Assembly: GCF_002015085.1 (NCBI RefSeq)
Contig: NZ_MUXW01000017.1
Coordinates: 12,798 to 76,797 of the forward strand
Direction: 5' to 3'
Source: Glaesserella parasuis
GTDB lineage: Bacteria; Pseudomonadota; Gammaproteobacteria; Enterobacterales; Pasteurellaceae
Length of the DNA stretch: 64,000 bases
In this document: in pieces, positions 47,832 through 59,506 of the stretch
Numbering within the stretch: position 1 is the first letter of the stretch
Layout of the letters: each line of letters opens with the position of its first letter
Made by a program: the position numbers and the translations under genes
Notes under the pieces: model-generated
Databases searched by the model: none
Told to the model about the DNA's origin: nothing
Seen by the model: only the letters and a program-made list of their open reading frames with translations

Positions 47832-49235
47832 TTAGAAATTCGCATTACGCGGTGCGCGTGGGAATGGAATCACTTCACGAATATTTTGTAAACCAGTTAC
47901 ATATACGATTAAACGCTCAAAGCCTAAACCAAAGCCTGAGTGTGGCACTGTACCATAACGGCGTAAATCACGATACCACCAATAATCTTCGGGGTTTAAG
48001 CCCATTTCAACCATACGTTTATCTAACACCTCTAAACGCTCTTCACGTTGTGAACCACCAATGATTTCACCGATTCCTGGCGCTAATACGTCCATTGCGG
48101 CAACGGTTTTACCATCATCATTTAAACGCATATAGAACGCTTTAATATCTTTCGGATAGTTTTTCACGACTACTGGAGATTTAAAGTATTCTTCTGCAAG
48201 GAAACGTTCGTGTTCAGAAGAGAGATCGATACCCCAAGAAACCGGGAATTCAAAATCTTTACCTGATTTAAGTAAAACTTCAATCGCATCGGTATAGTCA
48301 ATTTGAGCGAAGTCTGAATTAATAAAGTTCTCTAAACGGCTGATTACCGTGTTATCAACGTGTTTCTCAAAGAATTTTAAGTCATCTTTACGTTCTTCAA
48401 GTACTGCACGGAACACATACTTCAACATATCTTCAGCCAGTTTTGCATTATCCGCTAAGGTTGCAAACGCAAATTCAGGCTCAACCATCCAGAACTCTGC
48501 TAAGTGACGAGTTGTGTTTGAGTTTTCTGCACGGAATGTTGGACCGAACGTATAAACTTTGCTTAATGCACAAGCATAGGTTTCGCCATTTAATTGACCA
48601 GATACGGTTAAGAAAGACTCTTTTCCAAAGAAATCTTGGCTGAAATCAACTTTGCCATCTTCACCACGCGGTAAATTTTCTAAATCTAAGGTCGAAACAC
48701 GGAACATTTCTCCTGCACCTTCTGTATCTGAAGCGGTGATTAACGGTGTTGCAACCCAATAGAAACCTTGCTCGTGGAAGAAGCGGTGAATGGCTTGTGC
48801 TAAACAGTGACGCACACGTGCTACCGCCCCGATTAAGTTAGTACGAGGACGTAAGTGAGCAACTTCACGTAAGTATTCAATAGAGTGGTGTTTTGCTGCC
48901 ATCGGATAAGTATCAGGATCTTCAACCCAACCCACGACTTCAACAGATTTTGCTTGTAATTCAACCGCTTGTCCTTCAGCTGGTGATTCTACAATCACAC
49001 CAGTCACAATCACAGAACAGCCTGCAGTTAAACGTAATACTTCATCTTGATAATTACTTAAATCGTTATTGATAATGGCTTGGATAGGATCGAAACAAGA
49101 ACCGTCATACACGGCTAAAAATGATAAACCAGCTTTTGAGTCGCGACGAGTGCGTACCCAACCACGTACAGCAACTTCTTCCCCTACGGCAACTTTGCCA
49201 GAAAGAATCTCTGAAATTGTTGGAAATTTAGACAT
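47832..49235 (-). CDS. asnS: Asparaginyl-tRNA synthetase
   Basis: Class IIb synthetase that charges tRNA-Asn. From the ATG at 49235 ([25 protein letters not shown] upstream) it has 467 residues, like E. coli AsnS; an upstream in-frame ATG would add nine. The N-terminal OB anticodon domain contains [14 protein letters not shown]. The catalytic core holds motif 2 ([27 protein letters not shown]) and motif 3 ([26 protein letters not shown]). Confidence 0.97.
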   Translation of the reverse strand: MSKFPTISEILSGKVAVGEEVAVRGWVRTRRDSKAGLSFLAVYDGSCFDPIQAIINNDLSNYQDEVLRLTAGCSVIVTGVIVESPAEGQAVELQAKSVEVVGWVEDPDTYPMAAKHHSIEYLREVAHLRPRTNLIGAVARVRHCLAQAIHRFFHEQGFYWVATPLITASDTEGAGEMFRVSTLDLENLPRGEDGKVDFSQDFFGKESFLTVSGQLNGETYACALSKVYTFGPTFRAENSNTTRHLAEFWMVEPEFAFATLADNAKLAEDMLKYVFRAVLEERKDDLKFFEKHVDNTVISRLENFINSDFAQIDYTDAIEVLLKSGKDFEFPVSWGIDLSSEHERFLAEEYFKSPVVVKNYPKDIKAFYMRLNDDGKTVAAMDVLAPGIGEIIGGSQREERLEVLDKRMVEMGLNPEDYWWYRDLRRYGTVPHSGFGLGFERLIVYVTGLQNIREVIPFPRAPRNANF

Positions 49236-49398
49236 GTTTATACCTTTTAAAATTTTGCTCAAGATTTTGTGGAAAAATCGTTAGATTTATCGCAGACAGT
49301 CGATTATAGAGAAATTTTCCTTGTAAGACTAGTAAAACAAGCGGTTAAATCCCCTTTAAAGAATACGATATTATGTGGCAGCTAAAAACTAGTGTTGT

Positions 49399-49426
49399 GT
49401 AGGGTGGGGATAACCCCAGTCCCTAC
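49399..49426. repeat. GTAG-footed palindrome of a third stem family
   Basis: GTAGGG, TGGGG, loop ATAA, CCCCA, GT, CCCTAC: an imperfect 28-base palindrome with GTAG/CTAC ends between asnS and the znuD-like 3' end. Confidence 0.6.
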
Positions 49427-49467
49427 GAAAAGTTATAATTTATGTAAGTGCTACATAATGTTAGGTT

Positions 49468-51873
49468 TTAGAAACTAAGATCTAAGCCTAAGATAAAATT
49501 TCTGCCTATTTGTGGTACATAGGGGTGATAAGAGTTGTGAATGTAAACGGCTTGATTTAACAAGTTATTTCCCGTCAAACTAACGGTATATTCCACACCT
49601 TTTATTTGTCTGCGGTAATTTAAACTCGCATTGAGTAATTGATAGCCTTTTGTTGAACTTTCTAATTTGGAGACTTTATTTTGTGTAAAGACTTTCATCC
49701 ATTCAACTGAACCTGAGAGGTAGTCTGTCAATTGTGCGTTAAATCTTGCCCCTAAACGTATAGGCGGTAGACGTGGCGAAACACGATCTGCCTGTTTAAT
49801 CATCTCTTTGCCTAAGTAAGGACGATAGTATTGCTCTTCTGGTTCATCATATTCAGGATCGTAATCAGGATTAAGAATTGGCTCTCCATAGACATCATTT
49901 AATCCTTTTATGTCGGGTAGCTGTTTTAATTTTCCTTTTACCATATCGCCAAATACACTGAATTGATAATCAGGCGTAAAACGGTAGTTAATAATGCCTT
50001 CAAGTCCATAAAATGTGGCTTTAGCTTGATTATAACGGCGCATAAAGAGGTTATTAGAGCGATATAATGTTTCATTGTAGATATAATTATCAAAATTATT
50101 GTAATAGGTTGATAATTTGTAATCTAATTTTTCTGTATGGTAGCCCAAACCTAATTCAAAATTATTGGAAATCTCTTTTTTTAGATCTTTGTTTCCATAT
50201 TCAAACGAGTTTGTTGCCAAATGTTGTCCGTGGTAATAAAGCTCCATCGGAGTTGGTAAACGTTCATTATGGGAAGCTGTAAACGAGAGCTGATAGTCTG
50301 GGTGGAAAAACCAATTAAATGCCCCAGTATAGGAGATGGCTTTTTCATCATAATCAGATAAATCAGGATCAACCTGTTTACCATAAGTCCTCTCATTGAA
50401 TTTTTGTTGTTTTTGAATCTTAGCTAAATCATAGTCAATATGAATATTCTGCTTTTCAGTTCGCAATCCTAATTCAATCGCAAAGTTATCCCAAGCGTAT
50501 TGTTCCAAAGCAAATAAGCTAATTTGCTTGTTGCGATTATCCACTAAAGGCCATTGAACTTCACGGTTGTTTGGTGTATTAGCGCTGCTTTGCAGGGTTT
50601 GATACTGTACGCCAAACATTCCAGTTAAGCCACCAATTGGCGTATGAAAAAACTCCAAGCGGGCATTTTTGCCTTGATTTTTGAAAATATTGACGGGTTT
50701 ACCAAAATCTTTGCTCTTATCTACTCGGTTTGGGTTGATTGTATCGCCTGATTTTCCTGCGTCTTTTTCATCGTGATAGTAATCTGTTTGAGCATAACTT
50801 AGCTGAATTTTATCCAACATCGGCAAAGGTTGTTTAATCTCTCCCTTTATATCAATTCGTTTAGAGTGTAAATCTACCCAAGGTCCAATATGGGTATGAT
50901 CGTGGTCGTGTCCATAAGGGTGATCGTGGCTATGGCTTGGATCGAGATCGTAGTCTGTACCACAATGAAAGTGAGGATTTTCTGTGACCATTTCATCACT
51001 CATTAAATGGGGATAAAGATTGGTATAAGAATGCTTTCCTTGCAATCTCATATCGTAAATATGGGCAATACAAGTATCAAATTTATGATTATGCCCAGGT
51101 AATCCATATCTGTCTTTACGCTGATTATAAGACGCTCCGAGATAACCTTTTTCACCAATAAAAGATAAACCAATAGTTCCTACTTTTGATTGATGATAAG
51201 TATCTGGCACATAATTTAATGTTTCACCTAGTTTAATTTGTGGCACTTTATAATTTTGCGATTGACGATCTAACCCTTCAAGTCGTAAAGCTAAATGTTT
51301 CCCAATTCCAATGGTTGTACCTAGTGCATACACTTTCTCTTTGCTTGCCGTATCAAATCGACTGGAAAGTGTCACTTCATAACCTTTTTTAGGCATTTTA
51401 TTTGGAATACGTTGATCAACGATATTCACAATTCCAGCGGGAGAGCTACTTGCATAAAGCAATGTTGAAGCACCGCGTAAAATTTCTACTTGATTAGCAA
51501 GTAGAGTATCTGCAGTGATAGCGTGATCGGGAGAAATATTTGACATATCAACAACATCAGCATTATTTTGCAAAATCTTAACTCGAACACCTTCTTGCCC
51601 TCGAATAATTGGGGCGCTTGCTCCACCTCCAAATGGGGTGCTATGTACGCCTAATTCACTAGATAGAGCATTCCCTAATGTTGCAGAACGATTTTTGAAT
51701 TTCTCTCCATCAATAATAGCATCACTTACTTTTAGAAAACTTATCGAATTTCCCTCAGGAACTTTTCCCATTACAGAAATTTCATCAAGTTCAAGCTGCT
51801 CTGCATTAATACCTAAGCAGCATAGTAATAAGCTAAATGCTAAGCTAAATGCTGTTGTTCTGTTGTTGATCAT
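49468..51873 (-). CDS. znuD: TonB-dependent outer-membrane receptor, ZnuD-like (zinc uptake)
   Basis: Outer-membrane barrel with a plug domain. From the ATG at 51873 (GGAGAGG just upstream; MINNRTTAFSLAFSLLLCCL GINA signal peptide) it has 801 residues. Plug motifs FGGGASAPIIRGQEGVRVKI, MSNISPDHAITADTLLANQV and EILRGASTLLYASSSPAGIV match Neisseria ZnuD. A His/Asp-rich external loop (PHFHCGTDYDLDPSHSHDHP, YGHDHDHTHIGPW) fits zinc capture. It ends with Phe (LGLDLSF), as outer-membrane barrels do. ppx is divergent. Zinc as substrate is inferred from homology and the His-rich loop. Confidence 0.88.
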   Translation of the reverse strand: MINNRTTAFSLAFSLLLCCLGINAEQLELDEISVMGKVPEGNSISFLKVSDAIIDGEKFKNRSATLGNALSSELGVHSTPFGGGASAPIIRGQEGVRVKILQNNADVVDMSNISPDHAITADTLLANQVEILRGASTLLYASSSPAGIVNIVDQRIPNKMPKKGYEVTLSSRFDTASKEKVYALGTTIGIGKHLALRLEGLDRQSQNYKVPQIKLGETLNYVPDTYHQSKVGTIGLSFIGEKGYLGASYNQRKDRYGLPGHNHKFDTCIAHIYDMRLQGKHSYTNLYPHLMSDEMVTENPHFHCGTDYDLDPSHSHDHPYGHDHDHTHIGPWVDLHSKRIDIKGEIKQPLPMLDKIQLSYAQTDYYHDEKDAGKSGDTINPNRVDKSKDFGKPVNIFKNQGKNARLEFFHTPIGGLTGMFGVQYQTLQSSANTPNNREVQWPLVDNRNKQISLFALEQYAWDNFAIELGLRTEKQNIHIDYDLAKIQKQQKFNERTYGKQVDPDLSDYDEKAISYTGAFNWFFHPDYQLSFTASHNERLPTPMELYYHGQHLATNSFEYGNKDLKKEISNNFELGLGYHTEKLDYKLSTYYNNFDNYIYNETLYRSNNLFMRRYNQAKATFYGLEGIINYRFTPDYQFSVFGDMVKGKLKQLPDIKGLNDVYGEPILNPDYDPEYDEPEEQYYRPYLGKEMIKQADRVSPRLPPIRLGARFNAQLTDYLSGSVEWMKVFTQNKVSKLESSTKGYQLLNASLNYRRQIKGVEYTVSLTGNNLLNQAVYIHNSYHPYVPQIGRNFILGLDLSF

Positions 51874-52058
51874 TACCTCTCCTTTTAAAGCCATAAAAAA
51901 ATAATGGGATAATGTAACAAAAAGACAAAAACGGATCAATAACCTCAAATTAATAATGGGTATATAACTTAAAAAATGAAAAAATAATTGTTCAGTACCA
52001 CGATTTTGAATGAAAAAGTGATACACTTTGCTTTGAATTATTCTATTTGGGGTGCTCT

Positions 52059-53558
52059 ATGTCGGAAATGCCTTCACGCGAATTTGCTGCGATTGATTTA
52101 GGCTCAAACAGTTTTCATATGATTGTTGCAAGGATTGTTAATGGCTCAATCCAAATCCTTTCTCGTATTAAACGTCGTGTACGTTTAGCAGAAGGATTGG
52201 ACGAGCATCGCCACTTAAATCAAGAAGCTATAGACAGAGGCATTGCTTGTTTAGCACTCTTTGCTGAACGTTTAAAAGGGTTCTCACCTGAAAATGTGAA
52301 AGTCGTAGGAACTTACACATTACGCAGGGCATTAAACAATCAAGATTTTTTAACACAAGCACAACAAGTATTCCCATTTCCGATTAAAATTATCTCAGGG
52401 CAAGAAGAAGCACGCTTAATCTATTCAGGGGTAAGTCATACACAACCAGAAAAAGAGCGTAAATTTGTGGTTGATATTGGTGGTGGTTCGACAGAAATGA
52501 CGATAGGGGATGGCTTCACTCCATTACGAGCAGAAAGTCGCCATATGGGCTGTGTGAGTTTTGCAAAACGTTTTTTCCCTGCTGGTGAACTAACTCAAGC
52601 ACGTTTTGAACAGGCATATCAAACAGCGATGGAAAAAATCGATGATTTGGCGTGGGAATATCGTGAGTTAGGTTGGCAACACGTTCTAGGCTCTTCAGGA
52701 ACAATTAAAACTGTGAGCAAGGTGTTGATTGCAAATGGCTATCGAGATGGATTAATTACAGAAGCACGTTTACAAACCTTGATTGATCGTTGTTTAGCAT
52801 TTCATTCACTCAAAGAAATTCAGCTCAAAGGATTATTGGAAGAGCGTGCCGATGTCTTAGTGCCAGGGCTTGCCATTTTACTGGCGTTATTTCACACCTT
52901 CCATATTCAATCAATGCGATATTCCGATGGGGCATTGCGTGAAGGAATCTTATATGGTGTTGAGAGCGGATTCCAAGTTGGAGATATTCGACAACGGACA
53001 GCAAAAGCCCTCGCAGAACAATTTAATATCGATCAACATCAAGCAGAACGCATAAAAGACACCGCATTACGTTTGTTTGATCAAGTGACCGCTTGGAAAA
53101 ATAAACGTCAAATACAGGAATTACGAGAAATCTTACAATGGGCAAGTTTATTGCACGAAGTCGGTATTTCAATTAACCACAACGGTGCTCATCGCCATTC
53201 TGCGTATATTATTGCAAACCTAGATCTACCAGGTTTTGATTCTGAACAACAAACTTTGTTAGCCACATTAATGCGTTATCACCTCAAAGGATTTAAACGA
53301 CACGATCTCAAAATTGCAAGTCGCTTTCAGCACCCTGATATTTTAACCCTATTACGCATATTCCGCTTGGCAGTGTTACTAAATCGTTCACGTCAAGCAA
53401 CGAATATTCCAATGGAACTTAATTTATCTATCCAAAATTCATCGTGGCATTTATCCTTTGATAAAGTATTCTTGGCGCAGAATCCTTTGATATTGGCGGA
53501 CTTGCTTGATGAGGCTAGGTATTTACAAGCAGTTAATTTGACGATTGATTTTAGCTAA
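52059..53558 (+). CDS. ppx: Exopolyphosphatase / pppGpp phosphatase family protein
   Basis: ASKHA-fold enzyme that degrades polyphosphate and/or pppGpp. It has 499 residues from the ATG at 52059, which follows GGGGTG; an in-frame TTG twelve bases earlier is less likely. FAAIDLGSNSFHMIVARIVN is phosphate loop 1, EEARLIYSGVSHTQ and FVVDIGGGSTEMTIGDG are the family's further motifs, and the C terminus contains an HD-like helical domain (LHEVGISINHNGAHRHSAYI). The length is closer to E. coli Ppx (513) and GppA (494) alike, so the exact substrate stays open. Confidence 0.9.
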   Translation: MSEMPSREFAAIDLGSNSFHMIVARIVNGSIQILSRIKRRVRLAEGLDEHRHLNQEAIDRGIACLALFAERLKGFSPENVKVVGTYTLRRALNNQDFLTQAQQVFPFPIKIISGQEEARLIYSGVSHTQPEKERKFVVDIGGGSTEMTIGDGFTPLRAESRHMGCVSFAKRFFPAGELTQARFEQAYQTAMEKIDDLAWEYRELGWQHVLGSSGTIKTVSKVLIANGYRDGLITEARLQTLIDRCLAFHSLKEIQLKGLLEERADVLVPGLAILLALFHTFHIQSMRYSDGALREGILYGVESGFQVGDIRQRTAKALAEQFNIDQHQAERIKDTALRLFDQVTAWKNKRQIQELREILQWASLLHEVGISINHNGAHRHSAYIIANLDLPGFDSEQQTLLATLMRYHLKGFKRHDLKIASRFQHPDILTLLRIFRLAVLLNRSRQATNIPMELNLSIQNSSWHLSFDKVFLAQNPLILADLLDEARYLQAVNLTIDFS

Positions 53559-53718
53559 AAGCACCTTATTAAATTTATTATTATGCTATTAAAGTAAAAA
53601 TTGAGTAAAAATAAAATTTTCTTATTTATTTCATAAAAAAAACTAAATACCATTGCCATTTGCTCTCTTTTTCGGTATATCTACACCCAGTTAATTTTTA
53701 TCGAAAAGAGGACATTTT

Positions 53719-56358
53719 ATGAGCCAAATTTATGAATCCATGCGTAGTAATATTCATATGTTGGGAGATTTTTTGGGCGAAACGATTCGCGATGCCCAAG
53801 GGAATGAAATTTTAGATTTAATTGAAAATATTCGTATATTGTCTCGTGCATCACGCTCAGGTGATGAAAAATCACGTGAGCAACTTCTTGATATTCTTGC
53901 CAATATTTCAAACGAAGATGTTATCCCTGTTGCTCGTGCCTTTAGCCAATTTTTAAACTTAACGAACATTGCAGAGCAATATCACACGATTTCTCGTCAC
54001 AATAAAGATGCAACGTTAGGTGAACGCTCTATGGGTGCTTTATTTACTCGCTTAAAAGCGCAAAATGTGCCTGCTGAAAAAGTAATTGCGACCGTTGAAA
54101 AACTGTTGATTGATTTAGTGCTAACCGCTCACCCAACAGAAGTTACTCGCCGTTCTTTAGTGCATAAACACGTTGAAATTAATCGCTGTTTAAGCCGCTT
54201 GGAACACGATGATTTAACCGATGCAGAAACCACAAAACTTAAACGTCGTTTGATGCAATTAATTGCGTTAGCTTGGCATACCAATGAAATCCGTACTCAA
54301 CGCCCGACCCCTGTTGATGAAGCAAAATGGGGTATGGCGGTAATTGAAAATAGCCTTTGGAAAGCGGTACCTGAATTTTGTCGTCAATTAAATTTCCATT
54401 TAGAGAAAAACTTTGGTGTTCAGTACCCTGTTGGGCTTGCACCTGTGCGTTTTTCTTCTTGGATGGGTGGTGATCGTGATGGTAACCTGTTTGTTACCGC
54501 AGAAACGACACGCAAAGTGTTGCGTATGAACCGTTATAAAGCAGCCGAGCTTTTCCTTGAAGATATTAAATCATTAGCCGACGAGCTTTCTGTTATTCAC
54601 GCAACAGATGCCTTCCGTGCAAAATATGGCGATCATTTAGAGCCATATCGTGTGGTGGTGAAAGATCTGCGTGCCAAACTTATCAAAACCTTAGCTTATT
54701 ATGATGAACTCTTGCAAGATAAACCGCTTACCATTAGCCGTGATGAAATCTTAACCGATGACGAGCAACTTTGGGAACCGCTCTACGACTGTTATCAATC
54801 ACTACATCAATGCGGAATGCGTATTATCGCTAACGGTGGCTTATTAGATTGCTTACGCCGTATTCGTTGTTTTGGTTTAGGTTTATCTCGTTTAGATATT
54901 CGTCAAGAAAGTACTCGTCACGAAATGGCGATTGCGGAAATTACACGTTATATCGGTTTAGGGGATTATTCACAATGGACGGAAGATGATAAACAAGCTT
55001 TCCTTGTGCGTGAATTAAGCTCTCGCCGACCGCTTGTCCCAACCAACTGGACACCAAGCCCTGAAACGAAAGAGATTTTAGATACCTGTAAAGTGGTTGC
55101 AGAACAGCCTGAAGGCGTGATCTCTGCCTATGTGATTTCTATGGCGCGTGAAGCCTCTGATGTACTAGCGGTTCATTTACTCTTAAAAGAAGCAGGTTGC
55201 AAAACAACCATTCCTGTTTCACCGCTATTTGAAACATTAGACGACCTCGATCATTGCGAGAAAGTAATGACCGATCTATTCAATATCGGCTGGTATCGTG
55301 GTGTGATCAACAACAAACAGATGGTAATGATCGGCTATTCTGACTCTGCAAAAGATGCTGGTATGTTAGCTGCATCTTGGGCACAATATCGTGCACAAGA
55401 AGCGTTGGTGAATTTATCTGAGAAATACAATGTAGAATTAACTTTATTCCACGGTCGTGGCGGTACTATTGGCCGTGGTGGTGCGCCAGCTCACGCGGCG
55501 TTACTTTCACAACCGCCTCGCTCACTCAAAAATGGCTTGCGTGTCACAGAACAAGGGGAAATGATCCGCTTTAAACTGGGTTTACCTGCCGTTGCTGTAT
55601 CAAGCCTAGACTTATACGCTAGTGCGATTTTAGAGGCCAACCTTTGCCCGCCGCCAGAACCTAAACAAGAATGGCGAGATGTAATGGATAAAGGCTCGGA
55701 AATTTCTTGTGACATTTATCGTGGTATTGTGCGTGGCGAACCTGATTTTGTGCCGTATTTCCGTGCAGCAACGCCTGAACAAGAGCTTTCAAAATTACCA
55801 CTAGGCTCACGCCCTGCAAAACGTAATCCAAATGGTGGCGTAGAAAGTTTGCGTGCAATTCCGTGGATCTTTGCGTGGATGCAAAACCGCTTGATGTTGC
55901 CTGCGTGGTTGGGAGCTGGTCAAGCGTTACAACAGTTGATCGAACAAGGTAATGAAGCACTATTAAAAGAAATGTGTACCGAATGGCCGTTCTTCTCAAC
56001 CCGTATCGGAATGTTAGAGATGGTCTTTAGTAAAGCGGATTTATGGCTTGCAGAACATTACGATCAGCGCCTTGTACCACAATATTTACACCGTTTAGGA
56101 AATACCTTACGCAATCAGCTTGCAGCGGACATCAACAGCGTTCTCTCTCTTGCTCACGAAGGGCAATTAATGGCGGATTTACCTTGGGTAGCAGAATCTA
56201 TTGCTCTGCGTAACGTTTACACCGATCCACTTAACTTACTTCAAGTTGAGCTGCTTCACCGCTTACGTGCTGAAGGCGAAAATCCAAATCCAGCCTTAGA
56301 GCAAGCGTTGATGATTACTATCACAGGTATTGCGGCAGGTATGCGTAATACGGGGTAG
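53719..56358 (+). CDS. ppc: Phosphoenolpyruvate carboxylase
   Basis: Carboxylates phosphoenolpyruvate to oxaloacetate, refilling the TCA cycle. The 879 residues include [16 protein letters not shown] with the catalytic His, [59 protein letters not shown] and [20 protein letters not shown], and end with the conserved [19 protein letters not shown] lies before the ATG. A terminator follows at 56377. Confidence 0.98.
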   Translation: MSQIYESMRSNIHMLGDFLGETIRDAQGNEILDLIENIRILSRASRSGDEKSREQLLDILANISNEDVIPVARAFSQFLNLTNIAEQYHTISRHNKDATLGERSMGALFTRLKAQNVPAEKVIATVEKLLIDLVLTAHPTEVTRRSLVHKHVEINRCLSRLEHDDLTDAETTKLKRRLMQLIALAWHTNEIRTQRPTPVDEAKWGMAVIENSLWKAVPEFCRQLNFHLEKNFGVQYPVGLAPVRFSSWMGGDRDGNLFVTAETTRKVLRMNRYKAAELFLEDIKSLADELSVIHATDAFRAKYGDHLEPYRVVVKDLRAKLIKTLAYYDELLQDKPLTISRDEILTDDEQLWEPLYDCYQSLHQCGMRIIANGGLLDCLRRIRCFGLGLSRLDIRQESTRHEMAIAEITRYIGLGDYSQWTEDDKQAFLVRELSSRRPLVPTNWTPSPETKEILDTCKVVAEQPEGVISAYVISMAREASDVLAVHLLLKEAGCKTTIPVSPLFETLDDLDHCEKVMTDLFNIGWYRGVINNKQMVMIGYSDSAKDAGMLAASWAQYRAQEALVNLSEKYNVELTLFHGRGGTIGRGGAPAHAALLSQPPRSLKNGLRVTEQGEMIRFKLGLPAVAVSSLDLYASAILEANLCPPPEPKQEWRDVMDKGSEISCDIYRGIVRGEPDFVPYFRAATPEQELSKLPLGSRPAKRNPNGGVESLRAIPWIFAWMQNRLMLPAWLGAGQALQQLIEQGNEALLKEMCTEWPFFSTRIGMLEMVFSKADLWLAEHYDQRLVPQYLHRLGNTLRNQLAADINSVLSLAHEGQLMADLPWVAESIALRNVYTDPLNLLQVELLHRLRAEGENPNPALEQALMITITGIAAGMRNTG

Positions 56359-56376
56359 GGGAGTATATTCTGGATT

Positions 56377-56412
56377 ACAACCTCTTAATGAATTCTAAGA
56401 GGTTGTTTTTTT
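56377..56412 (+). terminator. Rho-independent terminator after ppc
   Basis: ACAACCTCTTA, 8-base loop, TAAGAGGTTGT, then TTTTTT. Confidence 0.92.
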
Positions 56413-56450
56413 AGATATTATAAAAACTATTTAATTATTAGGATTTCATT

Positions 56451-57764
56451 ATGGAAAAATTAACACTAAATCCTATCGCTCGTGTTGAGGGCGAAATTAA
56501 TTTACCGGGTTCAAAAAGCCTTTCAAACCGTGCGTTGTTGTTAGCAGCCTTGGCACAGGGGACAACGCAAGTAACGAATTTATTGGATAGCGATGATATT
56601 CGCCATATGCTCAATGCCTTGAAAGCTTTGGGGGTGAATTATCAGCTTTCTGATAATAAAACCGTTTGTACCGTTGAGGGCGTGGGCGGTGCGTTTCAGT
56701 GGCAAAATGGTTTGTCGCTGTTTTTAGGTAATGCCGGCACCGCAATGCGTCCTTTAACAGCGGCACTTTGTTTGAAAGGTGAGCAAGAGGCTGAGGTGAT
56801 TTTAACGGGCGAGCCGCGTATGAAAGAGCGTCCGATTAAACATTTGGTTGATGCGTTATTGCAAGCGGGGGCTTCCGTGCAATATCTTGAAAATGAAGGC
56901 TATCCGCCGATTGCTATTCGTAATTTGGGTATTCAAGGCGGCAAAATTCAGATTGATGGTTCGATTTCTTCGCAATTTTTGACCGCACTTTTGATGTCCG
57001 CACCCCTTGCCTCCGGAGATATGGAAATTGAGATTGTCGGTGAGTTGGTCTCCAAGCCTTATATTGATATTACCCTTGCGATGATGAAGGATTTTAGCGT
57101 GACAGTGTCGCATAATAATTACCAAACTTTCTTTGTTAAAGGTAATCAGCATTATGTTTCTCCGCAAAAATATTTGGTTGAGGGCGATGCGTCCTCTGCC
57201 TCTTATTTCTTAGCCGCAGGGGCAATTAAGGGGAAAGTGAAAGTGACGGGGATTGGTAAAAATTCCATTCAAGGCGACCGCTTGTTTGCGGATGTGCTTG
57301 AGAAAATGGGCGCGAAAATCACTTGGGGCGAAGATTTTATCCAAGCAGAGCAGGGGGAGCTTAAAGGCATTGATATGGATATGAACCATATTCCTGATGC
57401 GGCAATGACGATTGCAACTACCGCTCTTTTTGCTGAGGGTGAAACCGTTATTCGTAATATTTATAACTGGCGTGTGAAGGAAACAGATCGCTTGACAGCA
57501 ATGGCAACAGAGTTGCGTAAAGTTGGGGCGGAAGTGGAAGAAGGGGAAGATTTTATTCGTATTCAACCGCTTGCGTTAGATAAGTTCCAACACGCTGAGA
57601 TCGAAACCTATAACGATCACCGTATGGCGATGTGTTTCTCTTTGGTGGCATTGTCAAATACGCCACTGACGATTTTAGATCCGAAATGTACCGCAAAAAC
57701 TTTCCCGACGTATTTTGATGAATTTGGGAAGATGTCTTGTAATTTTAGTAGGGAAGAAAAATAA
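56451..57764 (+). CDS. aroA: 3-phosphoshikimate 1-carboxyvinyltransferase (EPSP synthase)
   Basis: Joins PEP to shikimate 3-phosphate; the target of glyphosate. The 437 residues show [38 protein letters not shown] (PEP/glyphosate site), [17 protein letters not shown], the EDSSAS-like [37 protein letters not shown] and [16 protein letters not shown]. It is a class I AroA similar to E. coli. It contains a Hin-type uptake core (ACCGCACTT, about 56982). aroG of the pathway is at 5614. Confidence 0.97.
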   Translation: MEKLTLNPIARVEGEINLPGSKSLSNRALLLAALAQGTTQVTNLLDSDDIRHMLNALKALGVNYQLSDNKTVCTVEGVGGAFQWQNGLSLFLGNAGTAMRPLTAALCLKGEQEAEVILTGEPRMKERPIKHLVDALLQAGASVQYLENEGYPPIAIRNLGIQGGKIQIDGSISSQFLTALLMSAPLASGDMEIEIVGELVSKPYIDITLAMMKDFSVTVSHNNYQTFFVKGNQHYVSPQKYLVEGDASSASYFLAAGAIKGKVKVTGIGKNSIQGDRLFADVLEKMGAKITWGEDFIQAEQGELKGIDMDMNHIPDAAMTIATTALFAEGETVIRNIYNWRVKETDRLTAMATELRKVGAEVEEGEDFIRIQPLALDKFQHAEIETYNDHRMAMCFSLVALSNTPLTILDPKCTAKTFPTYFDEFGKMSCNFSREEK

Positions 57765-57856
57765 TCTTATTGGGATTGAGGCTATTTTAAACAAGCATTA
57801 AGAGGATTCAAAAGACGGGTACTGTCTACCTGTTAAGGTTTTAATTACTATTTTTT

Positions 57857-57870
57857 GTCTATTATGCCAA
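57857..57870 (-). repeat. Inverted copy of the GGCATAGTAGACAA repeat (diverged)
   Basis: TTGTCTATTATGCC, the reverse complement with one change, between aroA and cspD. Confidence 0.55.
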
Positions 57871-57919
57871 AGTCTTTATTAAGGGTAACAAATTAGGGGC
57901 TAAAGTAGCCCCTAAGAAA

Positions 57920-58129
57920 TTATTCAGTAATTGGCACAATGCGTACAGCTGAAGCTCCCTTATCTCCATGAGTGAACTCAAAATGAACTTTTTGTCCCAT
58001 TTTTAAAGAGCGGTAGCCTTCTCCTTCAATAACTGAAAAGTGAGCAAAAATATCACCTTCATATGAGTCCGAAGTGATAAATCCGAATCCTTTGGCGTTG
58101 TTAAACCATTTTACAATACCAACTTCCAT
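57920..58129 (-). CDS. cspD: CspD-like cold shock domain protein
   Basis: Single-stranded nucleic-acid-binding OB-fold protein of 69 residues. RNP1 is KGFGFITSD and RNP2 is IFAHFSVIE, with the start EVGIVKWFNNAKGFGFI. CspD is known in E. coli as a replication inhibitor of stationary phase. The C terminus (FTHGDKGASAVRIVPITE) and length fit CspD better than CspA, but family members are alike. It is convergent with aroA. Confidence 0.88.
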   Translation of the reverse strand: MEVGIVKWFNNAKGFGFITSDSYEGDIFAHFSVIEGEGYRSLKMGQKVHFEFTHGDKGASAVRIVPITE

Positions 58130-58334
58130 AATAATGTTTCTCCCTTAGTTAGATTATGATGTAAATTTTAGTCAGATATGTAAAATGTGCAATAGGAAAA
58201 GTTAAATTTTACGACATAGATCACAAATTTTTATTCAAAATCGAATTGTGAAAATCTTCCTATGCTTAATATTTTAGTGCATATTTAGAATATGATATAC
58301 TTATTGTCTCTATAATGAGCTAAAAGGAATAATA

Positions 58335-58814
58335 ATGGATACATTAAGGGTGGGCGATACTGTACCATCATTCTCTCTATTAGATCAAAATTTTAATTGG
58401 GTAACTCTAGAGCAATTTCCAAACAAAAAATTTCTAATTTATTTTTATCCTAAAGCATTAACACCAGGTTGTACATCACAAGCATGTGGTTTACGTGATA
58501 GCAAGGAAGAACTTGATTCTTTAAATGTGATGGTTCTGGGCATTAGTCCTGATTCGCCAGAAAAGCTAGCAAAATTTCTTGAGAAGAATAGTTTGAACTT
58601 TATTCTATTGTCGGATGTGGATCATAAGGTAGCAGAAGCATTTGGCGTGTGGGGAAAGAAAAAATTTTTAGGAAAAAGTTATGATGGGGTTCACCGAATT
58701 AGTTTTTTAGTGGATGAGTATGGCAAAATTATGTCTGTATTTAATAAATTTAAAACAAAAGAACATCACCAGTTGGTAATTAACTTTTTAAAAGGCAATA
58801 GTGATGGCGAATAA
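58335..58814 (+). CDS. bcp: Thiol peroxidase of the Bcp/PrxQ family
   Basis: Peroxiredoxin that reduces peroxides with a Cys thiol. The 159 residues show the peroxidatic and resolving cysteines five residues apart, [13 protein letters not shown], in the family fold ([29 protein letters not shown]). [20 protein letters not shown] and [12 protein letters not shown] are further Bcp marks. Its end overlaps the start of gmhB by 11 bases. Confidence 0.93.
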   Translation: MDTLRVGDTVPSFSLLDQNFNWVTLEQFPNKKFLIYFYPKALTPGCTSQACGLRDSKEELDSLNVMVLGISPDSPEKLAKFLEKNSLNFILLSDVDHKVAEAFGVWGKKKFLGKSYDGVHRISFLVDEYGKIMSVFNKFKTKEHHQLVINFLKGNSDGE

Positions 58815-59373
58815 AGCTATTTTTCTGGATCGAGATGGTACAATTAATATTGATCATGGCTATGTACATGATATTGATGATTTCAGGTTTATTAAAGGCG
58901 TTGGCCATGCATTAAAGCAATTACAAGATAAAGGATATATGCTAGTGATAGTGACTAATCAATCTGGAATTGCTAGAGGCTATTTTAGTGAAGCACAATT
59001 TCATCAATTGACAGAATGGATGGATTGGTCATTAGATGAAGACTATGGTGTGGTATTGGATGGTATTTATTATTGTCCTCATCATCCTGAAGGAATTGGT
59101 AATTATAAAAAGGCTTGTGATTGTCGTAAGCCAAAAGCTGGTTTATTGCTACAAGCTATTTCTGATCTGGATATTGACCCTTCAAAATCTATCATGGTAG
59201 GAGATAAATTAGAGGACATATTAGCTGCGGAGAACGCTGGGGTGAAAGTGAAAATATTGGTTCGGACAGGTAAACCAATTACACCTGAAGGTGAATTAAA
59301 CGCTGATTATGTTATTGATAGTGTTGCTGATTTACCTAAATTCATAGATGGCCATGTAGATGAAATGATGTAG
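58804..59373 (+). CDS. gmhB: D-glycero-beta-D-manno-heptose-1,7-bisphosphate 7-phosphatase
   Basis: HAD-family phosphatase in synthesis of the heptose used in the lipooligosaccharide core. The 189 residues from the ATG at 58804 include the nucleophile motif [56 protein letters not shown] (zinc-binding loop with Cys/His) and [16 protein letters not shown]. The gene overlaps bcp by 11 bases, so the two are translationally coupled. Confidence 0.95.
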   Translation: MANKAIFLDRDGTINIDHGYVHDIDDFRFIKGVGHALKQLQDKGYMLVIVTNQSGIARGYFSEAQFHQLTEWMDWSLDEDYGVVLDGIYYCPHHPEGIGNYKKACDCRKPKAGLLLQAISDLDIDPSKSIMVGDKLEDILAAENAGVKVKILVRTGKPITPEGELNADYVIDSVADLPKFIDGHVDEMM

Positions 59374-59506
59374 TGAACACATTTAAATGTTGATTAATCT
59401 TAAAAGGAGAATGGGTAGTTTTATTTAATCAAAGAATATTGAGGTATAATAGCATTTGATACATCATATTGTATTTTTAAATAGTATATAGATAAAAGGT
59501 TTGTTT

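Noticed and set aside
51874..52058. Zur binding site between znuD-like gene and ppx
   Set aside because: A weak TTACATTATCCCATTAT-like stretch is present near the receptor start, but it does not form a convincing palindrome matching the known Zur consensus.
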